NCBI GenBank assembly: GCA_017504265.1
Contig: JAFVRN010000002.1
Location: forward strand, 1 to 42,678
DNA length: 42,678 nt
Origin: Alistipes sp.
Lineage (GTDB): Bacteria > Bacteroidota > Bacteroidia > Bacteroidales > Rikenellaceae
Reading direction: 5' to 3'
The notes below the pieces were generated by a model. That model was not told the DNA's origin. It did not search any database and worked only from the letters and a program-made list of their open reading frames with translations. Shown in pieces: positions 33,347 through 40,871 of this stretch (within the stretch, counting starts at the first letter, position 1; each line of letters begins with the position of its first letter). The position numbers and the translations under genes are program-made.

Positions 33347-34417
33347 ATGAGAAAGATTTTCACATTATTTGTGGCCGTATTTGTATTGATAACAAGTTGT
33401 ACAGAAAAAAACGATGACCATATAATCAATTCAGCAGATTGTTCACTAAATGAAATTATTTATACCACTAAATATGATTATCCGATTGAACTCAATGTGA
33501 CAAATGGATTCGGTGGAAATTTTGTATCACACACTTATGAAGATGGTATTGGCAAGATTGTTTTTGACAATGATGTCATATGCATACCAGCACGCGCATT
33601 CTATAATTGTGATACGATAGAATCAATCATTATGCCTTCTAATGTAAGAGATATTCAGAAAGGTGCTTTTTTGAATTGTAGCTCTTTAAAAACTCTGGTC
33701 ATAGGAAATGAAATTAAGACTGTCGCTTACGATGCATTCAATGGCTGTACACAATTAAAAGAATTTAATTGTAAACTAGCTTCAAAGGATAAAAGATGTC
33801 TAATCATAGACGGGGAATTGGAAGCAATACTATTAACTGATTATAATGAACATGCATATACAATTCCCAATAATGTTACAAAAATCGGAAATCAAATTTT
33901 TAGAGATTGTGAATATGAATTTGATTTAAATATTCCTGACGGTGTATCAATAATAGGAGATAATGCATTTTACAATGCTAAATTTTCTAATATTTCTATT
34001 GGAAAGGATATTAAGGAGGTTGGGGAAAATGCATTCCGTGGATGTGCAGGAGAGGTGTTCATTAATTGTAATATAGGAAATAAATGGTTTAAAGAATCAA
34101 ATTTTACACATATAAGTGTTGCTGATAATGTAACTCAAATTGGAGATTCTGCATTCTATAGTTGCGACGGTCTCGCAAGTGTTATAATCGGCGATGGCGT
34201 AACGACGATTGGAGGATCTACATTCTGTGGTTGCAACAGCCTAACAAGTGTCTATTTCAAGGCGACAACACCGCCGACATTGGGTGATAGTTATGTATTC
34301 ACCTTTAACGCTGATGGTCGCAGGCTTTATGTCCCTGTCGAGTCGGTAGAGGCGTACAAGGCAGCCGAGAATTGGAGCTACTATGCCGCAGATATTGTTG
34401 GCCACGACGGTGTGTAG
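33347..34417 (+). CDS. BspA-type leucine-rich repeat (LRR_5) lipoprotein, mosaic
   Basis: Predicted surface lipoprotein of unknown ligand. The 356-residue protein has a lipobox (VFVLITSC, Cys 18) and LRR_5 repeats of about 23 residues, recognised by A-F-x-x-C-x-x-L and I-x-x-x-V-x-x-I-G-x-x-A-F (for example VRDIQKGAFLNCSSLKTLVI and VTQIGDSAFYSC). The C-terminal end, PPTLGDSYVFTFNADGRRLY and onward, is the usual BspA closing segment. The first 800 bases are strongly AT-rich while the last 270 have the GC level and codons of the surrounding genome. BspA proteins often mediate adhesion, but that is not shown here. Confidence 0.85.
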   Translation: MRKIFTLFVAVFVLITSCTEKNDDHIINSADCSLNEIIYTTKYDYPIELNVTNGFGGNFVSHTYEDGIGKIVFDNDVICIPARAFYNCDTIESIIMPSNVRDIQKGAFLNCSSLKTLVIGNEIKTVAYDAFNGCTQLKEFNCKLASKDKRCLIIDGELEAILLTDYNEHAYTIPNNVTKIGNQIFRDCEYEFDLNIPDGVSIIGDNAFYNAKFSNISIGKDIKEVGENAFRGCAGEVFINCNIGNKWFKESNFTHISVADNVTQIGDSAFYSCDGLASVIIGDGVTTIGGSTFCGCNSLTSVYFKATTPPTLGDSYVFTFNADGRRLYVPVESVEAYKAAENWSYYAADIVGHDGV

Positions 34418-34421
34418 AATT

Positions 34422-34643
34422 ATGTTAGTGACAACACAACAAATAGCGAAATTGATTGATGACTATATCAATAAAGGCTATGCTGACAGAGTGCTCAAAA
34501 TAGAGTGGCGAGGTCAATATATCAGAGGTCATGTTCCGTGGAACAACGCCGAGGATTGCTACCATAAGTGGTTGAAGATTGTTGAGTTCATCGAGTGGCT
34601 AAAAGATTTTTATCCCGAAAAAGCAGAATTACTCAAAAAATAA
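34422..34643 (+). CDS. Small protein of unknown function
   Basis: 73 residues from the ATG at 34422, starting 4 bases after the lipoprotein stop, so it could be translated from the same mRNA. An earlier in-frame ATG at 34383 lies inside the lipoprotein gene and is less likely. The sequence is soluble and charged (TTQQIAKLIDDYINKGYADR, VEFIEWLKDFYPEKAELL). No family is recognised. A related 3' fragment lies at 32860-32964, which shows that the sequence is or was a real coding unit present in more than one copy. Confidence 0.6.
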   Translation: MLVTTQQIAKLIDDYINKGYADRVLKIEWRGQYIRGHVPWNNAEDCYHKWLKIVEFIEWLKDFYPEKAELLKK

Positions 34644-34644
34644 A

Positions 34645-34687
34645 TTCACTTTTTTAGTGAACTTTTAAAAAAATAGCATTATCTTTG
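34645..34687 (+). promoter_or_regulatory. Promoter and possible operator of the higBA pair
   Basis: TATCTTTG at 34680-34687 is a -7 box, 20 bases before the higB ATG. A small inverted repeat, TTCACT-TTTTT-AGTGAA (34645-34661), covers the -33 zone. It could be the site where the HigA antitoxin represses the pair, or a weak terminator for the gene before. Confidence 0.5.
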
Positions 34688-34707
34688 CAACACAAATATA
34701 GGTGATA

Positions 34708-35028
34708 ATGATTGTAAAATTTGACAAAGCGTATTTGTCTGAATTATACTATAATGGCAAATGTAGCGATAAGAAACATCGCTATCAGCCTGATATAGTG
34801 AAGCGATACAAACGAAGAATTGACACCTTGAATGACGCATCGTGCATCGAGGCGTTGTATCACTTGAATTCATTGGAATACGAAGTATTATCTGGCGATA
34901 AGGAGGGCATATCTTCAATTCGAGTTAATGATAAATACAGAATTGAATTTATTGTTTCACACGAAGAAGATGGTAAAGCATTGTTAACTATTTGCAACAT
35001 TATTGAATTGTCAAACCACTACAAATAA
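34708..35028 (+). CDS. higB: HigB-type (RelE superfamily) toxin
   Basis: Predicted ribosome-dependent mRNA interferase. 106 residues from the ATG at 34708; a GTG at 34702 is a less likely start, since related toxins begin with MIV. Family features are the LYYNGKCSDKKHRY and DIVKRYKRRIDTLNDA helices, YEVLSGDKEGISSIRVND and the strand YRIEFIV. The gene lies 8 bases before an HTH antitoxin, the toxin-first order of hig modules. AT-rich relative to the core genes around the zone. Confidence 0.88.
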   Translation: MIVKFDKAYLSELYYNGKCSDKKHRYQPDIVKRYKRRIDTLNDASCIEALYHLNSLEYEVLSGDKEGISSIRVNDKYRIEFIVSHEEDGKALLTICNIIELSNHYK

Positions 35029-35036
35029 GATAAGCT

Positions 35037-35348
35037 ATGGGAAATTTAGGTTATCCATACACTCCAACACACCCAGGAGAGATAATAAAAGAGGAGATTG
35101 AATATAGAGGCATATCGCAGAAGGTGCTGTCGCAGCAGATGGGTGTGTCATACTCTATGTTGAATGAGATACTGAATGGAAAACGTCCTGTTACGGAGGC
35201 TCTTGCTCTCTGTTTTGAGGCTGCATTAGGCATTGAGGCTGAAATGCTTTCCAATATGCAAACCAGATACAATATGCAAGCTGCACGCAAGGATAGTCGT
35301 TTGATGGCCCGACTGTCGGAAATCCGTAGGGTTGCAGCGATGTTATAA
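35037..35348 (+). CDS. higA: HigA-type HTH antitoxin
   Basis: 103-residue XRE-family DNA-binding antitoxin expected to bind HigB and repress the pair. It opens with the family marks THPGEIIKEEIEYRGISQ and the helix-turn-helix QKVLSQQMGVSYSMLNEILN, with NGKRPVTEALALCFEAALGI after it. Full length. It ends 26 bases before the right direct-repeat region, so the pair sits at the right end of the island. Confidence 0.92.
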   Translation: MGNLGYPYTPTHPGEIIKEEIEYRGISQKVLSQQMGVSYSMLNEILNGKRPVTEALALCFEAALGIEAEMLSNMQTRYNMQAARKDSRLMARLSEIRRVAAML

Positions 35349-35374
35349 TCAACATTTTTGCGAAGCTTTGCTTC

Positions 35375-35409
35375 GCGAGTCCCTTTATACGCAGAAAAGC
35401 GACCCTCAA
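35375..35409. repeat. Right copy of the 35-bp direct repeat
   Basis: Identical to 32797-32831. It is preceded by a small palindrome, GCGAAGC-TTT-GCTTCGC (35360-35376). Unlike the left copy, the second arm of the terminator hairpin is absent and the sequence continues with AATATAATACTCGACTACC. No integrase gene lies between the copies. Confidence 0.85.
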
Positions 35410-35445
35410 AATATAATACTCGACTACCATCCAATTAGTACGACC

Positions 35446-35629
35446 GGACTCGAACTGCGGCAGCAGAGCGAGAGCAATGGCAAAGGGGGCGCAACGACCG
35501 CAGGTCGGGAAAGTAGATGATGGATAATAGGGAGCTTGCTCGCTAAACTATCCATCATCTGCTTTACAAGGTTGCAGAGCAACTGCGCACCCAAAACTAT
35601 TGCCGAGCCGCCACAGCGAGTGCGAGTCC
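35446..35629. repeat. Foldback element E2 (184 bp)
   Basis: Bounded by GGACTCGAACTG and the inverted CAGCGAGTGCGAGTCC. The outer stem is GGGGGCGCA (35485) with TGCGCACCC (35584). Side hairpins are CGACC-GCA-GGTCG (35495-35507) and GTTGC-AGA-GCAAC (35571-35583). The central stem is AGATGATGGATA (35515) with TATCCATCATCT (35549), with GAGCTTGCTC near its tip. Together they make a four-way junction. Confidence 0.8.
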
Positions 35630-35639
35630 CTTTATCTGC

Positions 35640-35684
35640 ACAGGCACAAAAAAAGACGAACGACCAAAAAGTCGCTCGTCTTCG
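35640..35684. terminator. Copy of the tRNA-Leu terminator hairpin between E2 and E3
   Basis: AAGACGAACGAC, a CAAAAA loop and GTCGCTCGTCTT are the same as the hairpin that follows the tRNA-Leu gene at 36154-36183. It is flanked by the same CTTTATCTGCACAGGC and CGAAAGCCTATGCC. No tRNA is attached here. Confidence 0.7.
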
Positions 35685-35726
35685 AAAGCCTATGCCACAC
35701 CACAACAACCAACCGAATAGCACTCC

Positions 35727-35908
35727 GGACTCGAACTGCGTTCAGCAGAGCAAGAGCAATGGCCAGGTGAGCATACGACCATAGGTCGGAAAAGTGAATG
35801 GATAATACTGGGGAGCTTGCTCACCGAAGTATTATCCATTGGCTTTTCGAAGTTGCGTAGCAATATGCTCACCGTAAACTATTGCCGAGCCGCCACAGTC
35901 AGTGCGAG
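35727..35908. repeat. Foldback element E3 (182 bp)
   Basis: The outer stem is GGTGAGCATA (35766-35775) with TATGCTCACC (35864-35873). Side hairpins are CGACC-ATA-GGTCG (35776-35788) and TTGC-GTA-GCAA (35853-35863). The central stem is AATGGATAATACT (35797-35809) with AGTATTATCCATT (35828-35840). The arms differ from E2 but every stem is kept. E3 and E4 with their left flanks form a tandem direct repeat of about 220 bp. Confidence 0.85.
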
Positions 35909-35946
35909 CTTTACCACAACAACCAACCGAATAGCATCCCCCCCCC

Positions 35947-36130
35947 GGACTCGAACTGCGGCAGCAGAGCGAGAGCAATGCCAAGGTGAGCATACGACCA
36001 TAGGTCGGAAAAGTGAATGGATAATACTGGGGAGTTTGCTCACCGAAGTATTGTCCATTTGCTTTTCGAATTTGCGTAGCAATATGCTCACCGTAAACTA
36101 TTGCCGAGCCGCCACAGTCAGTGCGAGTCC
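35947..36130. repeat. Foldback element E4 (184 bp)
   Basis: Nearly identical to E3, with the same stems and side hairpins. A run of nine C (35938-35946) comes immediately before its left edge GGACTCGAACTG; E3 has only two C there. The right edge CAGTGCGAGTCC continues into an inverted copy of the tRNA-Leu 3' end. Confidence 0.85.
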
Positions 36131-36146
36131 CTTTATCTGCACAGGC

Positions 36147-36183
36147 ACAAAAAAAGACGAACGACCAAAAAGTCGCTCGTCTT
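36147..36183 (-). terminator. Terminator of tRNA-Leu
   Basis: On the minus strand a hairpin (AAGACGAGCGAC, TTTTTG loop, GTCGTTCGTCTT) is followed by seven T, 11 bases beyond the tRNA 3' end. This is a textbook intrinsic terminator. Beyond it, 36124-36146 carries an inverted copy of the tRNA 3' end and its flank. Confidence 0.85.
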
Positions 36184-36193
36184 CGAAAGCCTG

Positions 36194-36275
36194 TGCGGAT
36201 AAAGGGACTCGAACCCCCACGCCTCTCGGCATCAGATCCTAAGTCTGACGTGGCTACCAATTACACCATATCCGC
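36194..36275 (-). tRNA. tRNA-Leu (anticodon TAG)
   Basis: An 82-base gene on the minus strand. The acceptor stem is GCGGATA with TATCCGC (discriminator A, CCA not encoded), the D arm has GTGTAATTGGTAGCCAC, the anticodon stem-loop is CAGACTTAGGATCTG with anticodon TAG, a short variable arm TGCCGAGAGGCG follows (class II, as for Leu), and the T arm is GGGTTCGAGTCC. The next sequence is its terminator. All arms pair well, so it should be functional. Confidence 0.93.
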
Positions 36276-36346
36276 AGGATCTTTGGCCATCCTTCCTGAT
36301 GACCGCTCTGCTATACGATAACTCTCTATTGTATCGTTCAGCGTTG

Positions 36347-36377
36347 CAAAGGTAAAAACTTTTTGTAATATACACAA
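36347..36377 (-). promoter_or_regulatory. Promoter of tRNA-Leu
   Basis: On the minus strand TTG (36377-36375), 20 bases, then TACCTTTG (36354-36347), a good Bacteroidota promoter about 72 bases before the mature tRNA. Confidence 0.65.
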
Positions 36378-36407
36378 CATTATAGGAAATTTTTATTTTA
36401 TTTTTCG

Positions 36408-36415
36408 TATTTTTG
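36408..36415 (+). promoter_or_regulatory. -7 box for the FAD-dependent dehydrogenase operon
   Basis: TATTTTTG, 19 bases before the ATG at 36435, implying a leader of about 12 bases. The -33 zone is only T-rich. Confidence 0.5.
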
Positions 36416-36434
36416 TCGATATAAACGATATGTT

Positions 36435-38000
36435 ATGCCCAAAATTGTAACCTTACAGCTATCGCCAAAGCAGGCGGCAGATGAAAAATTCTATGTAGCA
36501 CGTGCCGCAGAGCGTCTTGGAATACGTCAAAGCGACATAGCCTTGGCTCGTGTCGTCAAGCGTTCGATAGATGCCCGCCAGCGTATGGCGAAGGTAAATC
36601 TTTCCATAGAGGTATACATCGACAAAGAGCCGCAGCCGGCACCTCTGCACTTCGACTACCCCGTTGTGGAGCATGGCACAGAGGTCGTCGTCGTAGGCTC
36701 GGGCCCTGCCGGACTCTTCGCCTCGCTACGTCTTATAGAGCTTGGATACAGGCCCATTCTCTTGGAGCGTGGCAAATCGGTGTTATCGCGTAAGCACGAC
36801 ATAGCACAGATAAATCGCGGTGGCGAGATTAACCCCGACTCGAACTACGCCTTTGGCGAGGGTGGTGCCGGAACATTTTCCGATGGTAAGCTCTTCACGC
36901 GTAGCAAGAAGCGTGGCGACTACAATAAGGCATTGCAGACCCTTGTGTGGCACGGGGCCAATCCTGCCATACTCTACGAAGCGCATCCTCACATCGGCAC
37001 GGACAAGCTGCCACGCATCATATCGAACATATGTCGCACCATCACCGAGCACGGTGGGCGTGTACTCTTCGAGAGCAAGGTTTCGGGCTTCGTACTCAAA
37101 GAGGGGCGCATAACGGGTGTGAAGGTTGGCAACGACACGATAGAGGGTGCTGCCGTAGTTTTGGCCACGGGACACTCTGCCCGCGACATATATGAGTTGT
37201 TACACGCCTCGGGCATAGCTGTCGAGGCCAAGCCCTTTGCTATGGGAGTGCGCATAGAGCATCCGCAGAGGCTCATAGACAGCATCCAGTATCACCGTGA
37301 CGAGCGTGGCGAGTGGCTACCTGCGGCGAGCTACTCTTTGGTAAGCCAGGAGGCGGGGCGCGGCGTATACTCCTTCTGTATGTGTCCCGGAGGCTTCATC
37401 GTGCCTGCCATGACCAACACCCAGCAGCTTGTGGTAAATGGTATGTCGCCCAGCGGCCGTAACTCGGCCTTCGCCAACTCGGGACTTGTCACCGAGATAC
37501 GCCTCGAAGACTTCGCCTACCTACGCGAAGAGTGGGGCGAGCTTGCAGGATTGCGCTATCAGCAGATGTTCGAGGAGCTGGCACGCCAAAACAGTGGCGA
37601 GAGGCAAATAGCTCCGGCACAACGTGTATCGGACTTCGTAGCGGGACGCGAATCACACTCCTTACCACGCACATCCTACATCCCTGGCCTTACACCATCA
37701 CGTCTCGACAGGTGGATGCCCGAGGGCATTGCCGAGAGGCTACGTAGCGGCATCGCCACCTTTGGTCGCAAGATGAAGGGCTTTGTCACCGACGAGGCCG
37801 TCGTAGTAGGCGTAGAGTCGCGCACATCGACTCCTGTGCGCATACCGCGTGATAGCGAGACACTTATGCACATCGAGGTAGAGGGATTATTCCCTGCGGG
37901 TGAGGGTGCGGGATATGCCGGAGGCATCATCTCGGCAGCACTCGACGGCGAGCGCATAGCCGAGGCAGTGGCAAGATACTGCAAGGCTCACAACTACTAA
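36435..38000 (+). CDS. FAD-dependent dehydrogenase (COG2509 family)
   Basis: The 521-residue cytosolic flavoprotein has an N-terminal domain of about 85 residues, then the FAD Rossmann motif VVVGSGPAGLFASLRL with the distal acid in ILLERGKSV. Next come NYAFGEGGAGTFSDGKLFTR, a second nucleotide motif VVLATGHSARDIYELL, and the C-terminal FPAGEGAGYAGGIISAALDG that closes over the flavin. This matches the widespread family of uncharacterised FAD-dependent proteins, for which no substrate is established. Members are full length at about 520. It heads a three-gene plus-strand unit, 20 bases before the GH5 gene, though a functional tie to sugar metabolism is not evident. Confidence 0.9.
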   Translation: MPKIVTLQLSPKQAADEKFYVARAAERLGIRQSDIALARVVKRSIDARQRMAKVNLSIEVYIDKEPQPAPLHFDYPVVEHGTEVVVVGSGPAGLFASLRLIELGYRPILLERGKSVLSRKHDIAQINRGGEINPDSNYAFGEGGAGTFSDGKLFTRSKKRGDYNKALQTLVWHGANPAILYEAHPHIGTDKLPRIISNICRTITEHGGRVLFESKVSGFVLKEGRITGVKVGNDTIEGAAVVLATGHSARDIYELLHASGIAVEAKPFAMGVRIEHPQRLIDSIQYHRDERGEWLPAASYSLVSQEAGRGVYSFCMCPGGFIVPAMTNTQQLVVNGMSPSGRNSAFANSGLVTEIRLEDFAYLREEWGELAGLRYQQMFEELARQNSGERQIAPAQRVSDFVAGRESHSLPRTSYIPGLTPSRLDRWMPEGIAERLRSGIATFGRKMKGFVTDEAVVVGVESRTSTPVRIPRDSETLMHIEVEGLFPAGEGAGYAGGIISAALDGERIAEAVARYCKAHNY

Positions 38001-38020
38001 CTAAGATAATTGGCAAGAGT

Positions 38021-39274
38021 ATGAAACGTATTTTGACACTCCTGACCCTGCTTATGGCAGCCATCGCCTGCACCTCGGGCGATACCGACACAACCCCACA
38101 CAACAGGTTTGTACGCGTTGAGGGCACAGACCTCATAACGGCAGATGGCGAGAAGCTCTTTATACGAGGCACAAACCTCGGTAACTGGCTTAATCCCGAG
38201 GGTTATATGTTTGGTTTCGACAGGGTAAACTCGGCACACCTGATCGACGAGATGTTACGCGAGGCGATAGGGCCTGCTGCCACAGATGCCTTTTGGACAA
38301 CGTTCAAGGATAACTACATTACCGAGGCCGACATAGCCTTCATTGCCTCTACCGGAGCTAACACCATACGTCTACCCTTCCACTACAAGCTCTTCACCGA
38401 CGAGGACTATATGGGGCGCACTGCCTCGCAGGATGGCTTCGAACGTATCGACAGCGTCGTGGAGTGGTGTCGCAAATATGGTATGTATGTAATCCTCGAT
38501 ATGCACGATGCCCCGGGTGGACAGACCGGTGACAACATAGACGACTCGTATGGTTATCCTTGGCTCTTGGAGTGTGCTACAAGTCAGAGGCTATATGCCG
38601 ATATATGGCGTAGCATAGCCCATAGGTATAAGGATGAGCCTGTAATCTTAGGCTACGACCTTCTTAACGAGCCTATTGCGCCCTACTTCGGAGAGGATGT
38701 CGCGCTGCTTAACAGCAAGCTCAAAGCCCTCTACCGCATGGGGTTCGATGCTATACGCGAGGTAGATAAGCACCATATAGTAATCCTTGGCGGCGCACAG
38801 TGGAACAGCAACTTCGAGCCATTGGAGGATTGCAACTTCGACGAGCAAGTTATCTACTCGTGTCACCGCTATGGTGGCGATCCCACGCCCGAGGCTATTG
38901 CTTCATTCATCGAGTTTAGAGATAGGGTAAACCGCCCGATGTATATGGGCGAAATAGGCCACAACACCTACGAGTGGATGGCCTCCTTCTGCCAAACAAT
39001 GCGGCAGAACAATATAGGATATACCTTCTGGCCATACAAGAAGATAGGTCGCAGTTCGTGGGTAGGCTTTGCCGAGCCCGAAAATTGGGAGAGTGTCAAG
39101 AGCTTTGCCCAGAACGAGCGCAGCAGCTATCAACAGATACGCGAAGCACGTGAGGCGGCCGGCGGTCAGGAGACCCTACGCACGGCCATAGAGGCTCTCG
39201 GCGAGGCTATTCGCTTCGAGAACTGTACGGTAGATTACAACTACATCCGAGCATTGGGTCTCAATGCCGAGTAA
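38021..39274 (+). CDS. GH5 family glycoside hydrolase, lipoprotein
   Basis: The 417-residue protein has a lipobox (LLMAAIAC, Cys 17) and a GH5 barrel. The opening FIRGTNLGNWLNPEGYMFGF resembles exo-beta-1,3-glucanase and related GH5 members. The acid/base is Glu 217 in GYDLLNEPIAPYF and the nucleophile Glu 311 in MYMGEIGHNTYEW. DMHDAPGGQTG and YSCHRYGGDP supply the other active-site residues. It differs clearly from the mannanase-like GH5 at 18143. It overlaps the symporter gene by 11 bases, so the enzyme and an importer of its product are probably made together. Subfamily and substrate are not certain. Confidence 0.88.
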   Translation: MKRILTLLTLLMAAIACTSGDTDTTPHNRFVRVEGTDLITADGEKLFIRGTNLGNWLNPEGYMFGFDRVNSAHLIDEMLREAIGPAATDAFWTTFKDNYITEADIAFIASTGANTIRLPFHYKLFTDEDYMGRTASQDGFERIDSVVEWCRKYGMYVILDMHDAPGGQTGDNIDDSYGYPWLLECATSQRLYADIWRSIAHRYKDEPVILGYDLLNEPIAPYFGEDVALLNSKLKALYRMGFDAIREVDKHHIVILGGAQWNSNFEPLEDCNFDEQVIYSCHRYGGDPTPEAIASFIEFRDRVNRPMYMGEIGHNTYEWMASFCQTMRQNNIGYTFWPYKKIGRSSWVGFAEPENWESVKSFAQNERSSYQQIREAREAAGGQETLRTAIEALGEAIRFENCTVDYNYIRALGLNAE

Positions 39275-40763
39275 CGATAACCAAGCCACGGTGTCCACCT
39301 TAGCCATCATACTTACCATAGCGAGCTACATCGCACTGCTCTTCGTCGTAGCATGGCGTAGCAGTCGTCGTAGCGATAATGCCACCTTCTTCACGGGAGG
39401 TCGCACCACGCATCGTATCGTGGCTGCTGTGGCTATGGTGGGTGCGGCGATGTCGGGTGTAACCTATATCTCGGTGCCGGGGAGTGTTGCCACAGATGCT
39501 TTCAGCTACCTGCAAACGACACTCGGCTTCCTCGTGGGATATATGGTTATCGCCTACCTGCTCATTCCGCTATACTACCGCATAGGGGTTGTATCGCTAT
39601 ACGAGTATCTGGACAGGCGTTTCGGTGTTACATCGCACCGCACGGGAGCGTGGCTATTTTTCGTCTCGAAGATAGCATCGGCATCGTTGCGTGCCTATGT
39701 GGTATGTGTGGTACTGCAAGGCCTGCTCTTCGACCGATACAACATCCCTTTTGAGTTAAACGCAGCTATTATGATGGCACTTGTATGGCTCTACACACGT
39801 CGTGGCGGAGTGCGCTCGGTGGTATGGGTCGAGATGCTCAAAACGGTGCTTATGATATGCAGCATTATCCTCTGCACGATGCTTGTCATCGAGAGCTTGG
39901 GTATGAACCTCGGCGAGGCTATCGATGCTATTGCCGAGAGCAGCTACTCGCAGGTGCTCTTCTGTGACAACCCGCTCGACCGTCGTTACTTCTGGAAGCA
40001 GTTTATAGCCGGCATATTCCTCGTTGTGGCTATGACGGGCCTTGACCAGGATATGATGCAGACCATACTATCGTGTCGCTCACAGCGTGATGCACAGCGC
40101 GGCATGATGCAGTCTATCGCCATACAGATTGTTGTCATCACACTCTTTCTCTCTCTCGGAGCATTGCTCTACATCTATGCCGAGCGATATGCTATCGTCG
40201 TGGATAGAGGCGATGACCTATTTGGATATATCGCAACTCGAAGTGGTATGCCCGCCATTGCCGGCATACTCTTCCTACTCGGTCTTGTGGCCTCGACATA
40301 CTCCTCGGCAGGCTCGGCACTGACGGCACTGACAACATCGTTTACGCTCGACATACTGCAAGGTGCGAAGCGTGATGCAGAGTCACTACTGCGCCTGCGT
40401 CGCGGCGTACATACGCTGATTGCCATAGCCATGTGGCTTATTATGCTTATCTTCAATGCCACAAGTTCGTCGGGAGTAATAACGCTGATATTTACCATGG
40501 CGAGCTACACCTACGGCCCGCTACTCGGCATGTTCGCCTTCGGCCTTGCGACACGACGCAAAGTAAGAGGTCGCTACATCCCTATAATCGCCATACTATC
40601 GCCGGCGATATGCTATGTCGTGGCCTCCAACTCCACGGTATGGCTGTGGGGTTACAGCTTTAGCTATGAGATAATAGTACTCAATGCGCTGCTATCGATT
40701 CTTGGACTATGGATAATCTCGTATAACGATACCACATATCGAGATAGAGAGAGGATTGTATAG
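39264..40763 (+). CDS. Sodium:solute symporter (SSS family)
   Basis: The 499-residue inner-membrane protein has about 13 membrane segments. The SSS hallmarks are the first helix ASYIALLFVVAWRSSRRSDN followed by FFTGGRTTHRIVAAVAMVGA, SGVTYISVPGSV, and YEYLDRRFGVTSHRTGAWLF. In the core come MTGLDQDMMQTILSCRSQRD and STYSSAGSALTALTTSF with Na-site Ser and Thr. The likely cargo is a sugar or sugar acid released by the overlapping GH5 enzyme, which is inference from gene order. Confidence 0.92.
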   Translation: MPSNDNQATVSTLAIILTIASYIALLFVVAWRSSRRSDNATFFTGGRTTHRIVAAVAMVGAAMSGVTYISVPGSVATDAFSYLQTTLGFLVGYMVIAYLLIPLYYRIGVVSLYEYLDRRFGVTSHRTGAWLFFVSKIASASLRAYVVCVVLQGLLFDRYNIPFELNAAIMMALVWLYTRRGGVRSVVWVEMLKTVLMICSIILCTMLVIESLGMNLGEAIDAIAESSYSQVLFCDNPLDRRYFWKQFIAGIFLVVAMTGLDQDMMQTILSCRSQRDAQRGMMQSIAIQIVVITLFLSLGALLYIYAERYAIVVDRGDDLFGYIATRSGMPAIAGILFLLGLVASTYSSAGSALTALTTSFTLDILQGAKRDAESLLRLRRGVHTLIAIAMWLIMLIFNATSSSGVITLIFTMASYTYGPLLGMFAFGLATRRKVRGRYIPIIAILSPAICYVVASNSTVWLWGYSFSYEIIVLNALLSILGLWIISYNDTTYRDRERIV

Positions 40764-40815
40764 GGTATTAGGCATAAAATGTGGTTCAGGCTAACTGTTT
40801 TTTAATTATATGTAT

Positions 40816-40823
40816 TATCTTTG
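40816..40823 (+). promoter_or_regulatory. -7 box for the BACON-type lipoprotein gene
   Basis: TATCTTTG, 48 bases before the ATG at 40872. The -33 zone holds only TGTTTTTT near 40793. Confidence 0.55.
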
Positions 40824-40871
40824 CACTGATATAGATAATAAGCAGAATCATTTTAACTATTTTTATTACTT

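Noticed and set aside
35446-36130. E elements as genuine tRNA genes
   Set aside because: They share T-arm-like edges and a four-way fold, but lack a proper D arm, anticodon loop and 7-bp acceptor stem with correct spacing.
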